DNA from: Glebionis coronaria
Taxonomy: Eukaryota; Streptophyta; Magnoliopsida; Asterales; Asteraceae
DNA length: 64,000 nt
Reading direction: 5' to 3'
NCBI GenBank assembly: GCA_025667525.1
Contig: JANFOE010000584.1
Location: 464,001 to 528,000 of the forward strand
Shown here: one piece after another, positions 48,401 through 60,539 of the stretch
Layout of the letters: each line of letters begins with the position of its first letter
Numbering within the stretch: the stretch's first letter is position 1
Program-made: the position numbers and the translations under genes
Notes under the pieces: generated by a model
What the model was told of the DNA's origin: nothing
Seen by the model: only the letters and a program-made list of their open reading frames with translations
Database searches by the model: none

Positions 48401-50014
48401 AAGGGAATCGATCCCAAATTTTGTACCCACAAAATCTTAATGGAGGAGGATTTCAAGCCAACAATCCAAAGTCAAAGGAGGGTGAACCCCAAAATTCACG
48501 ACGTCATCAAAAAGGAGGTACTTAAACTCCTTGACGCGGGAATGATTTACCCTATTTCCGATAGCCCTTGGGTGAGTCCTATTCATTGTGTCCCTAAAAA
48601 GGGAGGGATGACCGTTGTGCCAAACGATGCCAACGAGTTGATTCCCACTAGACTCGTGACCGGATGGAGAGTGTGCATTGACTATCGAAAGTTAAATGAA
48701 GCCACTCGAAAAGACCATTTTCCCTTGCCCTTCATGGACCAAATGTTGGAGCGTCTTGCGGGAAACGATTTCTATTGCTTTTTAGATGGTTTTTCCGGTT
48801 ACTTCCAAATTCCCATCGATCCTCGTGATCAAGAAAAAACTACGTTTACGTGTCCATATGGAACGTTTGCCTATCGTAGAATGCCATTCGGACTTTGCAA
48901 TGCACCGGGAACTTTTCAACGATGCATGATGGCTATTTTTCATGATATGATCGAGAAGACGATGGAAGTCTTCATGGATGACTTTTCCGTGTTTGGTGAT
49001 TCTTTCACTTCGTTTTTGTCAAATCTAGAGAGAATGTTAAAACGTTGTGAGGAAACCAACCTTGTGCTAAATTGGGAAAAGTGTCATTTTATGGTTAAGA
49101 GTGGAATCGTATTAGGGCACAAGGTCTCGAAAGCGGGGATTGAGGTAGATCAAGCTAAGGTAGACGTTATCGCCAAATTACCTCATCCCAAAACCGTCAA
49201 GGGAGTTAGGAGTTTCCTAGGCCACGCGGGCTTTTATCGACGATTCATCAAGGATTTCTCGAAGATTTCTCGACCCATTACACATCTTCTTGAAAAAGAG
49301 GCACGTTTTGTCTTTGACGAAGATTGTGTACGAGCCTTTGAGATCCTTAAGAGGAAACTTACCGAAGCTCCCATTGTTGTTGCTCCAAATTGGAACCTCC
49401 CCTTTGAACTAATGTGTGATGCTAGTGATTACACTATTGGGTCCGTTTTGGGGCAACGTCATGATAAGCACTTCTTGCCTATTCACTATGCTAGCAAGAC
49501 GATGACCGAGGCTCAACTTAAATACACTACAACGGAAAAGGAGTTCCTTGCCGTGGTGTATGCATTTGAGAAATTCCGACCTTATCTCGTCTTGACGAAA
49601 TGCATAGTGTATACGGACCATTCGGCTATCAAGTATCTCATGGAAAAGCAAGATGCTAAGCCAAGGTTACTTCGTTGGATTCTCCTCCTTCAAGAATTTG
49701 ATCACAAAATCGTTGATAAAAAAGGAGCCGAGAATCTAGCGGCCGATCATCTCTCTCGTTTGGAAGATCCTCACCAAAGTGTTTACGAGCCCAAGGAAAT
49801 CACCGAAACATTTCCGCTCGAGACACTTGGTGTAGTGAATTCTAAGCTTGATTCTTCTACCCCATGGTTTGCGGACTTTGCAAATTACCATGCAGGTAAC
49901 TTCATCATTAAGGGTATGACAACTCAAGAAAAACGAAAATTCTTTTGTGACGTCAAGTTCTACTTTTGGAACGACCCTTACTTGTTTCGAACTTGTGCGG
50001 ATCAAATCATCTGA
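45407..50014 (+). CDS. Gag-protease-RT-RNase H polyprotein of element D (integrase cut off by a stop)
   Basis: A single 1,535-codon frame. The ATG at 45407 starts a strongly basic N terminus ([16 protein letters not shown]), matching A and C. Gag has the [16 protein letters not shown] start, a zinc knuckle [13 protein letters not shown] near residue 310, a Gln/Asn-rich linker and a coiled coil (about residues 418-528) unlike that of A and C. Protease: [12 protein letters not shown] near 715. [19 protein letters not shown] near 1088 and catalytic FMDD at about 1188 (48971-48982). RNase [14 protein letters not shown] near 1335, [25 protein letters not shown] near 1401. The frame stops at TGA 50012-50014 where integrase should continue. 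All visible active-site residues up to that point are present. Confidence 0.9.
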   Translation: MQTRSKARRARKRRNKSITPSSEESPIDEAIVVKEAPMANRTMMELLQAPTEGYGEAIVIPAILAENFEVKTGLLSMIQNNKFRGDEKDNPHNHIRQFNRLTATCKFKDVSNDSIKMMLFLYSLAGPAKILLEKEPPNSILTWKDLVSKFVNQFFPPSKTTHLKNEISKFSQEYNESFSTAWNRFKEMLHECPHHGFSDLHQIDTFYNGLNDHERDYLNAAAGGNFLCKTVEEALLIIENRSKVYSPRSTSSVRKTSSSSSPSLSHTVDACQIEANLENKIFDIVKGLLVEFKVGEQPAPATIKAVEVSCMNCGGAHDYSECITNGGNTSSAFATAGTYNQNGQVPRTNQLTPPGFPPNQNANNYRNNQVGYQSNQRNNYKSNNNYGNQGSSSIQLQNQNQNRNFQNTSQGLQNVYTKELPMDFVNYATENDKILENIQEQLANQARDTAKNTKELANFVKENLSMRNELKNDFANQIQGQNNKIEQSRARLEQRIDQKAASQDLKFNGFDVKLNAILEAVMGNKASTSSGLPSNTVSNPKGEMKVITTRSGKTLKEPTPQPITPTVEEIEEEPEVVVEKEHISIPQSTAHATPTVDPSPILEPEIPKAMPMPQPTPPLPYPSRLRKEKRQKRDNYQFELFMKMFRDLHFNVSFADALVMMPRFAANFKSMLNNKEKFHQMSSCSSVYLNRIPQKVGDPGKFLIPCAIQDMEECYALADLGASINLMPLAIFKSLNLPNLTPSRMSIELADHSTILACGLAEDVFVKVGKFYYPIDFIVVDIPTDPQVPLILGRSFLDTSMALIDVHARKITLRFNDEELVINATQNSQLSHVYFVATINLVDMIDVVCEEFSQEVLGFGDEETSGNPTMLDPILDNSTPTFTPFEGGGFTLEEFDVPRTCDEDLDNDEDFSIIKDFLNDFPLPPPEEVMSIEPKSSLEEPPILELKDLPPHLEYVYLEEDDKLPVIIAKDLSNNEKTALFDVLKDHKGAIAWKLSDIKGIDPKFCTHKILMEEDFKPTIQSQRRVNPKIHDVIKKEVLKLLDAGMIYPISDSPWVSPIHCVPKKGGMTVVPNDANELIPTRLVTGWRVCIDYRKLNEATRKDHFPLPFMDQMLERLAGNDFYCFLDGFSGYFQIPIDPRDQEKTTFTCPYGTFAYRRMPFGLCNAPGTFQRCMMAIFHDMIEKTMEVFMDDFSVFGDSFTSFLSNLERMLKRCEETNLVLNWEKCHFMVKSGIVLGHKVSKAGIEVDQAKVDVIAKLPHPKTVKGVRSFLGHAGFYRRFIKDFSKISRPITHLLEKEARFVFDEDCVRAFEILKRKLTEAPIVVAPNWNLPFELMCDASDYTIGSVLGQRHDKHFLPIHYASKTMTEAQLKYTTTEKEFLAVVYAFEKFRPYLVLTKCIVYTDHSAIKYLMEKQDAKPRLLRWILLLQEFDHKIVDKKGAENLAADHLSRLEDPHQSVYEPKEITETFPLETLGVVNSKLDSSTPWFADFANYHAGNFIIKGMTTQEKRKFFCDVKFYFWNDPYLFRTCADQII

Positions 50015-51149
50015 CGTTGTGTTTTTGGCACCGAAGCTTCTAACATCCTTAGAGCTTGTCATGAGGGACCCACGGGTGGTCACCACGGTGCTAATCTCAC
50101 GGCTAAAAAGGTGTTTGATGCCGGGTTCTTTTGGCCTACTATTTACCGAGATGCACAAGATCTTGTGAAGTCGTGTGATGCATGCCAACGACAAGGAAAA
50201 GCCTCACAAAAAGATGAAATGCCACAAAATATCATTCACGTATGTGAGATCTTTGACGTTTGGGGCATAGACTTTATGGGGCCGTTCCCATCATCTCGTG
50301 GTAATAAGTACATTCTCGTTGCGGTTGACTACCTTTCTAAGTGGGTGGAGGCAAAGGCCTTGCCCACCAATGATGCTCGTGTGGTAGTCAAGTTTTGAAG
50401 CAATTGTTTTCTCGGTTTGGAACCCCTCGTGCTATCATAAGCGATCGTGGAACCCATTTGTGTAATGACCAATTTGAAAGGGTTCTAAGGAAATATGGGG
50501 TTACACATCGTCTTTCTACGGCTTATCACCCACAAACGAGTGGGCAAGTCGAGGTTTCAAACCGAGCTTTGAAGAGGATCTTGGAGAGATCCGTGGGGGA
50601 AAACCGACAATCTTGGTCAGATAAGTTAGACGATGCTTTATGGGCCTTTAGGACCGCTCATAAGACACCCATTGGGTGCACTCCCTATAAGCTTGTGTAT
50701 GGAAAGAATTGTCATTTGCCTATCGAGTTAGAACACAAGGCTTATTTGGCCCTAAAGCATTGTAATGATGATATGGAGACCGCGAGAAAACACCGGAAAA
50801 TGCAATTAAATGAATTGGATGAATTGAGGGATATTGCTTATGAAAATTCATTGATTTATAAAGAGAAAACTAAAAAGTTGCATGATTCAAAAATTAAAAA
50901 CCGGGTTTTTAACATTGGGGATCAAGTTTTGCTTTTTAATTCAAGATTGAAATCTTTTCCGGTAAATTGAAATCCCGTTGGTCCGGTCCATTCACCGTGA
51001 CTCAAGTATTTTCGTATGGGACCATCAAGCTAGCTCAAGATGATGGTCCTAACTTCCAGGTGAATGGACATAGGTTGAAGCACTACTTTGGCGGGGAAGT
51101 TCCATCCTTGAACTACCTCGACCAAGTCACCTTCCCCAATGATAATTAG
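50015..51149 (+). pseudogene. Integrase remnant of element D
   Basis: It continues the polyprotein in the same frame after the TGA. The HHCC zinc module ([23 protein letters not shown]) and the first catalytic Asp ([12 protein letters not shown]) are visible, then a 1-base deletion in a T run near 50394 shifts the frame. The second Asp (IISDRGTHLCND) and the Glu ([17 protein letters not shown]) lie in the next frame, and a second 1-base deletion near 50956 precedes the GPF module (SRWSGPFTVTQVF). Catalytic residues all survive, so the breaks look recent. Confidence 0.87.
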
Positions 51150-52953
51150 TATTGAGGGGATCGAGTCGAGCTCATGACTCGGTAATCAAAAACGAGGTGC
51201 CTCGTGGGGGAGTCCCATGCTTATCCTATGTACATATTATCGCTTTCTAATGTAGCTTACGTGTGGGGATTTGTGCCCTTCCAACCTTTGTTCCGTGGTT
51301 GTTTGTGATATGTGGTTTTTAGATCATGATCTTCACGATTGGAGCCTCTCGTGTTCGTTTTATGAGAGCACTCGATCGTTTGCTTTGGAGACATTTCTCA
51401 ATATCCATGATATATCCTTTTGACGTTCTAACCTTAGGTTTTTAGCACACTTCATAAACGGCTTTAAATTTAACGGTTACACCCTTTCCATGCTAGATTA
51501 GGCATTCGACTACGTCTCTAGTATGGGGGTGTTTGCACCCCTAGACTCGAAACATTGAGGACAATGTTTAACTTTAGTATGGGGGGGTGAATAGATACTT
51601 GCCTTGCCAAACCTTCACGCTTTCTAAAGTTTATCATTTTGTTTATCATTTTTATTGCAAAATAAGGCTAAAAATGGAATTTTAAAATTTTTCTCATGTT
51701 TTATAAGTGTTTGAAGACACGAATGTAGATTTTCCGATGGCGAGAATAAGAGTAATTTTTGACTCGACCGTACGTGTTGAGCACTTAGCTTTGATTCCTT
51801 AACTACACATTAGGCTAAGTCTCTTAAATGAGGACGAGAAATGATAGAGTTAATTATAGGTTACTATGCTAAACGTAGAGTACTCGTATTCTTTCAAAAA
51901 CTCACGTGTTCTCGTTGTTTGCTTATTCTCCCTTCGCTTGTAAATATTTTTTGCTTAATAAATATTGACTTAGCGATTTAGTTAGGATTGTTGGGTTTCT
52001 AGTCTTTTCTAGTAGCTTCCGTGTGATTAAATTGGGAAGACATTAAGGTATCGCCAGCGTCACGGTTTTGAAGTATTGGCACCCTAATAATCGAAAGCTT
52101 CACCCAATAATAAGATTTCAAGTGCTCACCTAAATCAAGCAAACAATTTGAAGCCCCACAAGGCCTAAAATCTATGCAAAATTGAAAGTGAATCAAGCCT
52201 TAATCTTCGAAGCTTTAAAGATCCAAAATTCGCTTTAGCGTGAGGATATACGTCTTTGGCTAATAAAACCACCGATGAGGCGGATTATAAAAGGCAAGGC
52301 AAGACCGAAGTCATAATAAAATCTTCATGGCGAAGTTGAATAAAAGATGGAGGTAAACCAAAGATAATAAGGCCCTTCCGTTAGGGGGCGTATAAAAGTC
52401 TTGGTAATATGTCTCATGTTCAAAACCGTTATAAAACCGTGTTTATCGATTCTTCTTGTCAACTTAATTTTTTAACATCGTTGTCTATTAGGAGGGGTTA
52501 TTGATTTGATGGTCTTAGTTACACCGTTAGGACTCTATTTTTAGACCTAAATCTCTATTATCGCATAAGTCAAACAACGTATCCTCGTGAAACATTTAGG
52601 ACATCATAAAATCTAAGAGATACAACTTAGGAATAGTGGGAGGATAAGTACGTGATTAGGGCATATGAGTAGTGTTAGCATTACTAACTTATAATGACAA
52701 TGATCTCGTTGCACGCTTGGCATGGAATTGGAGTGAAAATCGAGGACGATGAAATTATTTCTAACGAAGCATTCACGTGTTCTTATTCTATGAACCTAAA
52801 CGTCCCATTTTGCGATGAAAATCATACATTATGTCTAAAACGCAAATAGTAGTAGTATAGCTAGTTTATCATTCCAATAAAGTGAATAAAAATGAATTTT
52901 GGAGATGCTATGATACTTTATTCTAGCATTGCGTGAGGGCACGACAATGGTTT
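51150..52953 (+). other. 3' non-coding region of element D
   Basis: About 1.8 kb without a convincing open frame and without an env-like gene. It carries extra PPT-like TAGTATGGGGG motifs near 51519-51529 and 51574-51586, and a block (GAGGTGCCTCGTGGGGGAG) near 51195-51213 shared with A and C. Confidence 0.8.
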
Positions 52954-52965
52954 AGTATGGGGGAG
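52954..52965 (+). other. Polypurine tract of element D
   Basis: AGTATGGGGGAG immediately before the 3' LTR start TGATGAGACTGC. Confidence 0.9.
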
Positions 52966-54192
52966 TGATGAGACTGCTTTTATACATAGTCTCATCGTCC
53001 AAATTGGGCTTAAAATGCATTAAATATCATCAAAATACCCAAATATATGATTGTGTTTGTTGCTTGTGTATTTTAGGTACGGATATTGAGAAAATGACAA
53101 AAGATCACAAGAATCAAGCAAAAAAAACGAAGCTGCACGATGAACCAAGCCCTAATGAAGAATTTTCCAAAGAAAACCCTTGAAGATTTGAAGAATATTG
53201 AAGATTGGTCCTCTAAGTTTGAAGAATTTACACTTTATACCCTTGTATCTTCATAATTATAAGTTTGGTCCCTAAAGTTTGTCAAAATTACAAAAAGGAC
53301 CCTCAACTTGGAAGAATTGGCAAATTTAGTCCCTCAACAAATCTAAATTGTCAATAATGGTCCTTCAAGAAGTCAACAAACAAGTCAAAGTCCTTAAAGT
53401 TTGAAAACATGTAAAGATCAGTCCTTGGAATATGAAGAAATTGCATGTTTAGTCCTTGTTTCAAGTTTATAAACAAATTGTGCCAAAAATGACTAGTTTC
53501 CAAAGTTAATTACAAAGGAAATGGGATTATTAGCTGTTTTATACAAAGTAGAAGAATGAATAAACATGGGGGACTATATCTGCCAGACAACCAAACCACT
53601 CCCCACCAATCATTTTGCCACATCACCCCAACCCTCCACTCACAAGCCACCACCTCATCTCTCCCTTCCACGTCTGCATTCCACCACCACCTTAATTAAT
53701 TAACTGATTAATTCAGTTATATTAATTCCCTCCCAAACACTTATTTAAATAACCTTAACCCCCAATTCGGATTAAAACCCATGTTCATCACACATAAACC
53801 CTAAACCAATCCCAGGGACAATTAACTCTTAATCAAAGGGTTTTTACTTAAGTCTTTCCAGAATAGTAATTAAAGGTCTCCTAATCAAAAACCCCATCCC
53901 AAATCAACCCCAGACAAACCCATGTGACACCCCCAAGATTCCCATTGCACGTCTCTTTCCCACAAAACCCCAAACCAGACAAAATGTATGGCTAGATGTT
54001 AGTCCTTGGTCCCAAAGGCACAATGAACGATCCTGATCAACAAACAACAGCTGGCTACTTCACATGTATCCATCTTGACCCAATTTTCAGTCAAAGACAA
54101 GGGCATATGCTGAGAATCTCCAAGGGCAAAGAAGGAAGTTTATACATTAGGGTTTTAGCTTGTTTTTAAGTTTCTAGAATCAAATGTGACCC

Positions 54193-54200
54193 TATATAAA
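54193..54200 (+). promoter_or_regulatory. TATA box in the 3' LTR of element D
   Basis: TATATAAA within GACCCTATATAAAGGGC. It is absent from the 5' LTR because of the internal deletion there. Confidence 0.55.
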
Positions 54201-55753
54201 GGGCAATAGGACTTAGCTTTGAATTGTTCTTTTTTTCTCCATTTTTTGTCACAAGCATTGTAAATCCTTTTTATTTTCTGAAATAAAATTGGTATTGTGT
54301 TGTTGATGAGAAGCAAAGAACCTCTTTACATTCCTGCAATTTAATTTCCAAAGTTCAATTTCAATTTGAGTTTCTGTCTCAATCCAAGTTTTTTTTTATT
54401 TTCCTTTTTTTGAAAATTCGTCCAAAAGCTTTAAGCTTGCATCATAAGCCTGATAATCTTGTAGATTATCAAGCTTAGGTGAGGGTTTAAGCCTTTGTTG
54501 ATTCAGTTTGTGGTGAAGTTTCAAGATATTTAAAACCAGTTTTTTATTATTTCATCTAATAAGTCATAAACAGCTTAACCAATAAGCTTGTTTATAGCTT
54601 ATTGGTATTGTGAACAATTAAATTTGGTGCTTTACTTTTCTCTTAGTAAGTTTTCAAAGGCTCAAATCCTTTTAAGAAACATGTGGTGTGTGTGTCAACA
54701 GTGACCACCACCACCTTCTCTTTTTCTTGCTTACTTATTCAAATCCAAGGTCCAGCATAGGCCCCAGCCTATAGGAGGTGGCAAAGCAGCCACTAAGGGT
54801 CCTGGATGTAGGACCCTTAAGGTAGTTACTTGTTTCCCAATTCATTTTGTAGTTTTCTGAAAAATTATGTGATTTTGTGAAAATTGCATGAAAGCTGTTT
54901 AAGGGCTGTTTAAATTGTTTAATATTGTTTAATCTGGTATAGTATGCATGTTAGATTGATCTTGATTCATTTTGATTAGGGTTTGAGTTGATTTGCTTTA
55001 AAAAAATCAATCTTGGGATATTAAGGGGTGTTTGGATCTGCTTATTAACTAAGATTTTTGGAAGATTTTGGAAGTTAAATCTGTTAGAATCACACTCTTA
55101 GGGTTGCTATAGGTTGTGTGTTGCTTGTTTGTTCAGTTTTGGTGAATTTTACACACATTTGCATGTTCAAACTTTGAAAAAGCTAGCAAAATCAGAAAAC
55201 TGCCATAAGTGTCTGTTCTTGTGAAACTTGTACTTGATTTTTGCTAAGCAGCTAAATTTAAGGTTGTTTGAGGGTTGTGAATCAATTGTATGCTAATTGG
55301 TCATCTTGTATGCATGTTATGAGACCTTAAAATCCAGTTGTGTGTCAAGTTTGTCAGCAAAACCTCTCAGACTTACTTTAAGCCTAATCAGAAACTTGTA
55401 TGTGCTATTTGGTGCTTGATCTTGTGTGTAATCTGCTTGTTTAGTGTTTGGTTTGACTCCTTGTACTCAAAAGAGTACAAGGGTGCCCTTGTTCCATCAA
55501 AATCACCACCAAAAATCAGCAATCAAGCTCCTCTTGATTACCTTCACAAGTGAAGAAAGCATAAGTGCTTTGTGTTCATCATTAAGCAGACCTGAACTCG
55601 TTTTCATTTCATTCTTGCTTTAATCTTGTTGAAATTTGGATTTGATTTGTGTTTTGAGTAAGTATTAGTCATCAGTTTGTGTTTTGAGTAAGTATTAGTC
55701 ATCAGTTTGTGTTTTAAAAGTAAAAAAAAAAGAAAAGTTTTGCAAAAAGGCAC

Positions 55754-55824
55754 ACCCTGCCTGGACTCGAACACGCGACCTTGCGTTCCAAGGAGTAGCG
55801 TGTTTACCAGTGATCTAGATGGCC
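55754..55824 (-). repeat. tRNA-like sequence in the 3' LTR of element D
   Basis: Same sequence as 43394-43464: box-A-like region, stem-loop CCTTG-GAACG-CAAGG and box-B-like GTTCGAGTCC, antisense to the element. It lies about 1.19 kb from the LTR 3' end; the tRNA-like unit of C lies about 1.24 kb from its LTR 3' end. Confidence 0.5.
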
Positions 55825-57012
55825 TTTTTACGTTTACCTTTCATTTCAATACTTATTTAAGGTGTTTTTGGTTTTGTGCTTATTTAACAAACAGCTTTTA
55901 AATAAGCTGTTTCCAGCTTATTTCTCTTAGCTTTTTCTTGTTTAAGATTTTTCCTAGGATTGTATTAGGGTTGTTGATTTTTCTGAGCAAAAAGTAGATT
56001 TTTCCCATTATTATTTTATTTATTAGGATTATTTTAAGTTTAATTTTTAGAAAGTCATTAAAAAATAGTAAAAAGTAATTTAAAAATCAGGAAAAATAAT
56101 TTTTAGGTTTCTAATCATATTTTTGAGGTTTACAGCTTATTAGGTTTTCAATTTAGCTTATTTTTGATTTTATATTTTAGGGTTTTTAAGCAACTTTAAA
56201 ATTTAATATAAAATTATTAAATAGGTTTCAGAAAATTTGGTTTGCATTTTTGTTTTAGTTACATTATTTAGGATTTTGGTAATTTTTTAGAATTTATTTA
56301 AAAACTTTTTTTGAATATTTTAATATTATTTTATTATTAAAAATTGAAGTTTCATTTTTTTTAGTTTTTTCATTTTTCCTAGGTTAAGGACATTAAATTA
56401 GGTACTTTGTAACTTTCCAAATATTTTTTAGGCTTTTCATTTAATTTTTAGAATTAATTTAAGATTTAATAGATTTTAATAGTTTTTGAGTATTTTAAAA
56501 TAGTTTAATTTGGTTTTAAAATTTTTAAAAATAGTTTTTAGCTTAATTATGATATTTTTGAGGTTTACAAACTATAAAATCGTGTTTAGGGCTTTTTATT
56601 AATTAAAAGTGATTTTTAGGGCTTTAATTAGCATTAAAAAGTCATTATTGAATTAATTAAAAGGTTTTAGCAAGTTTGGGTTTTTTCTAAACTCTTAGAA
56701 TATTATTGGGGATTTTTAGTAATTTTTAGGAATTTTTAGGTTAAAATTTTAATTTTTGTACTATTTACGGTTTTACGTTTTCGCCTTTTTCGTCGTAGTT
56801 TAATTCGTTTTCATAACCGTCTTTTCTTTCTTAATCCCATTTCTTTCTCAATCATATAATCACAAACATTAATCAATTCAATACACAACGCACTAGCCTC
56901 CTCGAGAACAAACTCACTTAGGGTCATTCACACACGGTTTTCCTAAATCATCGTGCACGCTTGCCCTATTTTTACGCTCTTTTTCCTAAAAGACGTAATT
57001 TTACAACCATCA

Positions 57013-58376
57013 ATAGTGTCTCCACTAAAGCCAATGAGCGGCAACGTGGCTGGTACTAATTGGCTTTTGATCTCTGGTCGTAGCTGTACGAAGTAATGTT
57101 CGTAGAGTACTTATGCCGACGATCCTCCATCCACATACATACGACGAACGTTGTGGGTTCCAATGCTTACCTCAATCGTGAGAGGTGCATCGGCCACGTT
57201 GCTCGCCGTGATACGAGGGAACGAGATCTCTCTGCCGCATGAAATTTTTGACTAACTTTCTGCTTTGTGTGGCGCTGCCATGATTGGATCATATATATGG
57301 TTGAAGGCTTGTCCTTTTGGGAGTCCTTCTTGTCATACTTTTTCTTATCCTTCCCATCCTTCCAATCCTTGACCAGGTGATTGAGTTTGCCTGATTTAAT
57401 CAGCGACTGTATGTGCTTCTTGGGTTGTATGCACTCTTCCGTGCCGTGACCCTGGTCATTGTGGAATTCGCAGAAGAGATTTCCTTGACGGCGGTCAACT
57501 TGAGTTGTCATTGAGGGAGGCCTTGGGAAGTTTGCCCCTTCCGTCAACAAGATATCTCGGTAAGTCATCTTTAGAGGGGTTAATTTATCATCCGGCCGCC
57601 CTCCTTTATTCTGGCTCTTGTAATCCTAGTTCCTCCCGTTTCCGTGGGTGCTTTGACCACCTGATTGCCTCTTGGGCTGTTCGTTCAATCGATAGTTATG
57701 ATTCCCATTTGTAGGGTACGCCGCAGCTACCGCGGTCTCTCCTTCTACAAAGTTTCTGACCCTTTCCATGAGTTCGTCGTACCTCTCCGGTCGTTTATCA
57801 TTGAGACGCCTAATTAACTCCTTGTCCGTTATGGCATGCATGTAATCAAAAAATTTTAGGAGCTCTAGGCACGTTTTGTGCGCGTGCACTCGTCATTGAA
57901 ACGTTCCGTGAAGTCCTCCGTAGACTCTCCAGGCCTTTGCTTGACGGTTGCTAACGAGACCAGATCCATATAATACTTCTTTCATTGAGTATAATTATTT
58001 TTGAACGCGGTGCGTAGCTCGCCTAAGCTATCAATACTTCGGTGAGGGAGCTTTTCAAACCAATCACGGGCATTGCCAATCAAGGTCGAATTAAACATTT
58101 GGCACCATATAGGCATTGGCCATCGTTCAATTTTCGTCTGCATATCAAATATCTTTAGGTGATCGTCCGGATCACCAAACCCATCATAGGTTTTAACGCG
58201 CGCCGGCATACGACGCTTCTTTTCCTCAGAGTAGTTCCGTATGCGAAGAGTAAAGGCATCCTCTCTGTCGTCGCACCATGGAAGGGAAAGATTCTCCTCC
58301 TCTTCATCGCAATAGTAGGAATCATCATAGTATCCCTCATCGTCCAATGGTGGTGGGGGAATACCTAGGTCGGCGA
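57013..58376 (-). pseudogene. Tat-clade gag and protease N-terminal part
   Basis: Read right to left. The fragment begins in gag (IPPPPLDDEGYYDD), directly against element E at 58377, so the true N terminus is missing here. The gag core follows (GDPDDHLKIFDMQTKIERW, WFEKLPHRSIDSLGELR), then stops at 57982 and near 57877 and frame changes (LLKFFDYMHAITDKELIRRL). A zinc-binding motif of the Tat kind, C-x2-H-x4-H-x4-C (CEFHNDQGHGTEEC), lies at about 57445-57490. The protease start shows IGTHNVRRMYVDGGSSA with catalytic Asp at about 57115, then the insertion of D after GFSGDT. Together with 37788-41317 this makes one gag-pol. Confidence 0.85.
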
Positions 58377-58927
58377 TGTAACACCCCATTTTGGTAAATG
58401 GAATGTCACGCGTGATTATGGCGTGTCATCAAAGCATACAAGGATAAATGTCTTAAACATTACATGACCATAAAGGAAATACCAGAAACAAACATCGGTA
58501 CCCCAAAGTATAAGCTCATCACACACAAACATAAATACTGTAAGGGAAAAGGACTAAACAATGTACATAGAAGTAAGTAGCAAAATGTATGATAATAAGC
58601 ATAAAATAATGAAGGCTTGGAAGCTTCCAATCCATATGCATGTATGCTTAGAGTCTACGAGCATCCTTGAGTACCTGCCGTTTTGGAACATGAAAGGAAA
58701 ACGGCTGAGCATAACGCTCAGTGCACGGATATACAAGCATAGAATGAATAACATAAGCATATACAACATATAGCAGCGGAATTAATTAATTCCTGGAAAA
58801 CCTGGTATAACTTAGTAAAACTGGTTTTATAGTTTGAAAAGCCTTATGTTTATCTTATGAAAACTGTTTAACATGTTAACCATTAAGCCAATATAGGTCA
58901 TTAAATATCAACGTGCATGAATACTTG

Positions 58928-59199
58928 GAGGGGTGACCTCGACATGCAATTAGAGGGGTTGCCTCTAATTAATATAGTTTGGGTAGGAGGGATCAGCTCC
59001 TTGTGAAGGATGCAAGGCACACACCACATTCACCTGAATAATCTTTTAAAAACATGTAACCTAGGATGCACCCATACGCCCCACATGATAACATAATAAT
59101 ATGGCCAAAAGATGAAAGGGACGCCACGAGCTATCACTCCGCCGTGGTGAAGTCATAACACTGGTGCCTCCAGTGTTATGGTTATGGTACCTCCATAAC
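58928..59199. repeat. Cluster of four inverted repeats with 5-base loops
   Basis: GAGG/CCTC (58928-58940, loop GGTGA); AATTAGAGG/CCTCTAATT (58948-58970, loop GGTTG); CATAACACTGG/CCAGTGTTATG (59154-59180, loop TGCCT); GTTATGG/CCATAAC (59181-59199, loop TACCT). All have perfect stems ending GG-N5-CC. Confidence 0.7.
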
Positions 59200-59611
59200 T
59201 AGGTGAAACTGGTCATGCATGTATATGGCTTAGGCATTTAAACTAAACATAAGCAAATCAAAACATATAAAACATATACTGGGAAAACAGTTGGCTGCAT
59301 ACGGGGAAATCCTAATAAGGAAAGAATATCCATACTGAAAGGACGGAGAATCCGTACCTTATGTCTAGTGAACGAAGAAGACGAGCGGAAGAGATTCCTA
59401 CTTCAATCTCACTAATGCTACATAAATAGTGTACGTGTATAAGTATTCTGATTACTGAGTACGTAACTGATTTTATATCGTGTCTTGTTTTATATGTTCA
59501 TGTCTTGTTTTACTGATTTTATCGTTATGCTGTGTTTATCATGTATTATATATATCTTGATAAAGTATTACTTGTATTTCTTGTATTTTTATACTTGTTA
59601 TGTAATAATAA

Positions 59612-59835
59612 GTAACTTTCTAAAAATAGAAGGTTTCAAAAATAGAAAGTTTCCAAAAATAGAAAGTTTGCAAAAATAGAAAGTTTCCAAAAATAGAAAG
59701 TTTCCTAAAATAGAAAGTTTCCAAAAGTAGAAAGTTTCCAAAAATAGATTTACTGCTTATAATAGATATGTTTCTAAAAATAGAAAGTTTCTAAAAATAC
59801 TAAGTTTCCTGAAATAGAAAGTTTCCATAATTAGA
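59612..59835. repeat. Minisatellite of about 17-18 bp
   Basis: About twelve units of AAAAATAGAAAGTTTCC with single-base variants, one longer interruption near 59748-59765. Confidence 0.85.
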
Positions 59836-60488
59836 ATTAAGTTGGATTAATAAGCTAAATAAGATAAGCTTAAGTCTTACTGATTAAATATACTAAGTCA
59901 TGTGATTAATAGTATAGTTTATTAATTAATGCATATAAATTAAACAAACTACATGTTATAAGATTTAATTAAATATACCATGATTTAATTAAATTATGTG
60001 TATAAAATACTTAGGTTAAAACATGTATCAATAATTATATTAATATAACCTAAGTCATGATAATTAATTAATTAATTGCAAGTCATGTTTTATTAATTAA
60101 TTCATTGCTATAGTCTAAATTACATAATAGAATACTTAGGTTATAATCATGTAATATTAATAATAATAATAAACCTAAGTCATGTTTTAGTTAAATTAAT
60201 TAGATACCATGTTAAATTAATTCAATTACTTGTAAAAATAAATGCACATGTAAAATAATTAAGCTTTTAAAATAATTAACCCGATCCCGTGTATTATTCT
60301 ATTAAACCGTGTCGTGAACCGGACCCATGAACCCGTGAAAACCCATGAACCAAACACCTCTGAAAACAGTGGCAAACCTGCCTAAGTCGGTTGCCCCTGC
60401 TCTCGGCAAGTTGCCACCGGATGTAGTCGGTGGTCTTCTCCTTCGGCCAGCCGCTGACCACATTGGGTTCCCACTCGCAGTTGCCAGT

Positions 60489-60539
60489 GGTTCCCCCTAC
60501 TACTGCGGTTCCCCCTGCTGCTGCGGTTCCCCCTGCTTA
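60489..60539. repeat. Three 18-bp tandem repeats
   Basis: GGTTCCCCCTACTACTGC, GGTTCCCCCTGCTGCTGC and a partial third copy. Confidence 0.8.

Larger units (their letters stand above)
41318..57012 (+). mobile_element. Athila-like Ty3/gypsy element D, nearly complete
   Basis: A 15.7-kb plus-strand element. 5' LTR 41318-44662, primer binding site 44666-44685, leader, gag-PR-RT-RNase H frame 45407-50014, broken integrase to 51149, 3' non-coding region, PPT 52954-52965, 3' LTR 52966-57012. It splits the protease of T. The 5' LTR lacks its first six bases (TGATGA) and an internal stretch of about 655 bp. A normal 5-bp duplication is absent; instead about 22 bp of protease-coding sequence is repeated imperfectly on both sides. 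Coding capacity suggests a formerly autonomous element that could have helped C-like elements. Confidence 0.92.
52966..57012 (+). repeat. 3' LTR of element D, full length
   Basis: 4,047 bp, TGATGAGACTGC to ACAACCATCA. It keeps the segment missing from the 5' copy, with TATATAAA at 54193-54200. A tandem duplication of about 30 bp (GAGTAAGTATTAGTCATCAG unit) occurs near 55650-55710. The 5' end forms a 9-bp hairpin (52967-52975 with 52988-52996). Confidence 0.93.

Noticed and set aside
51150..52953. env-like gene between pol and the 3' LTR in D (and A)
   Set aside because: No long open frame, signal peptide or membrane segment was found there.
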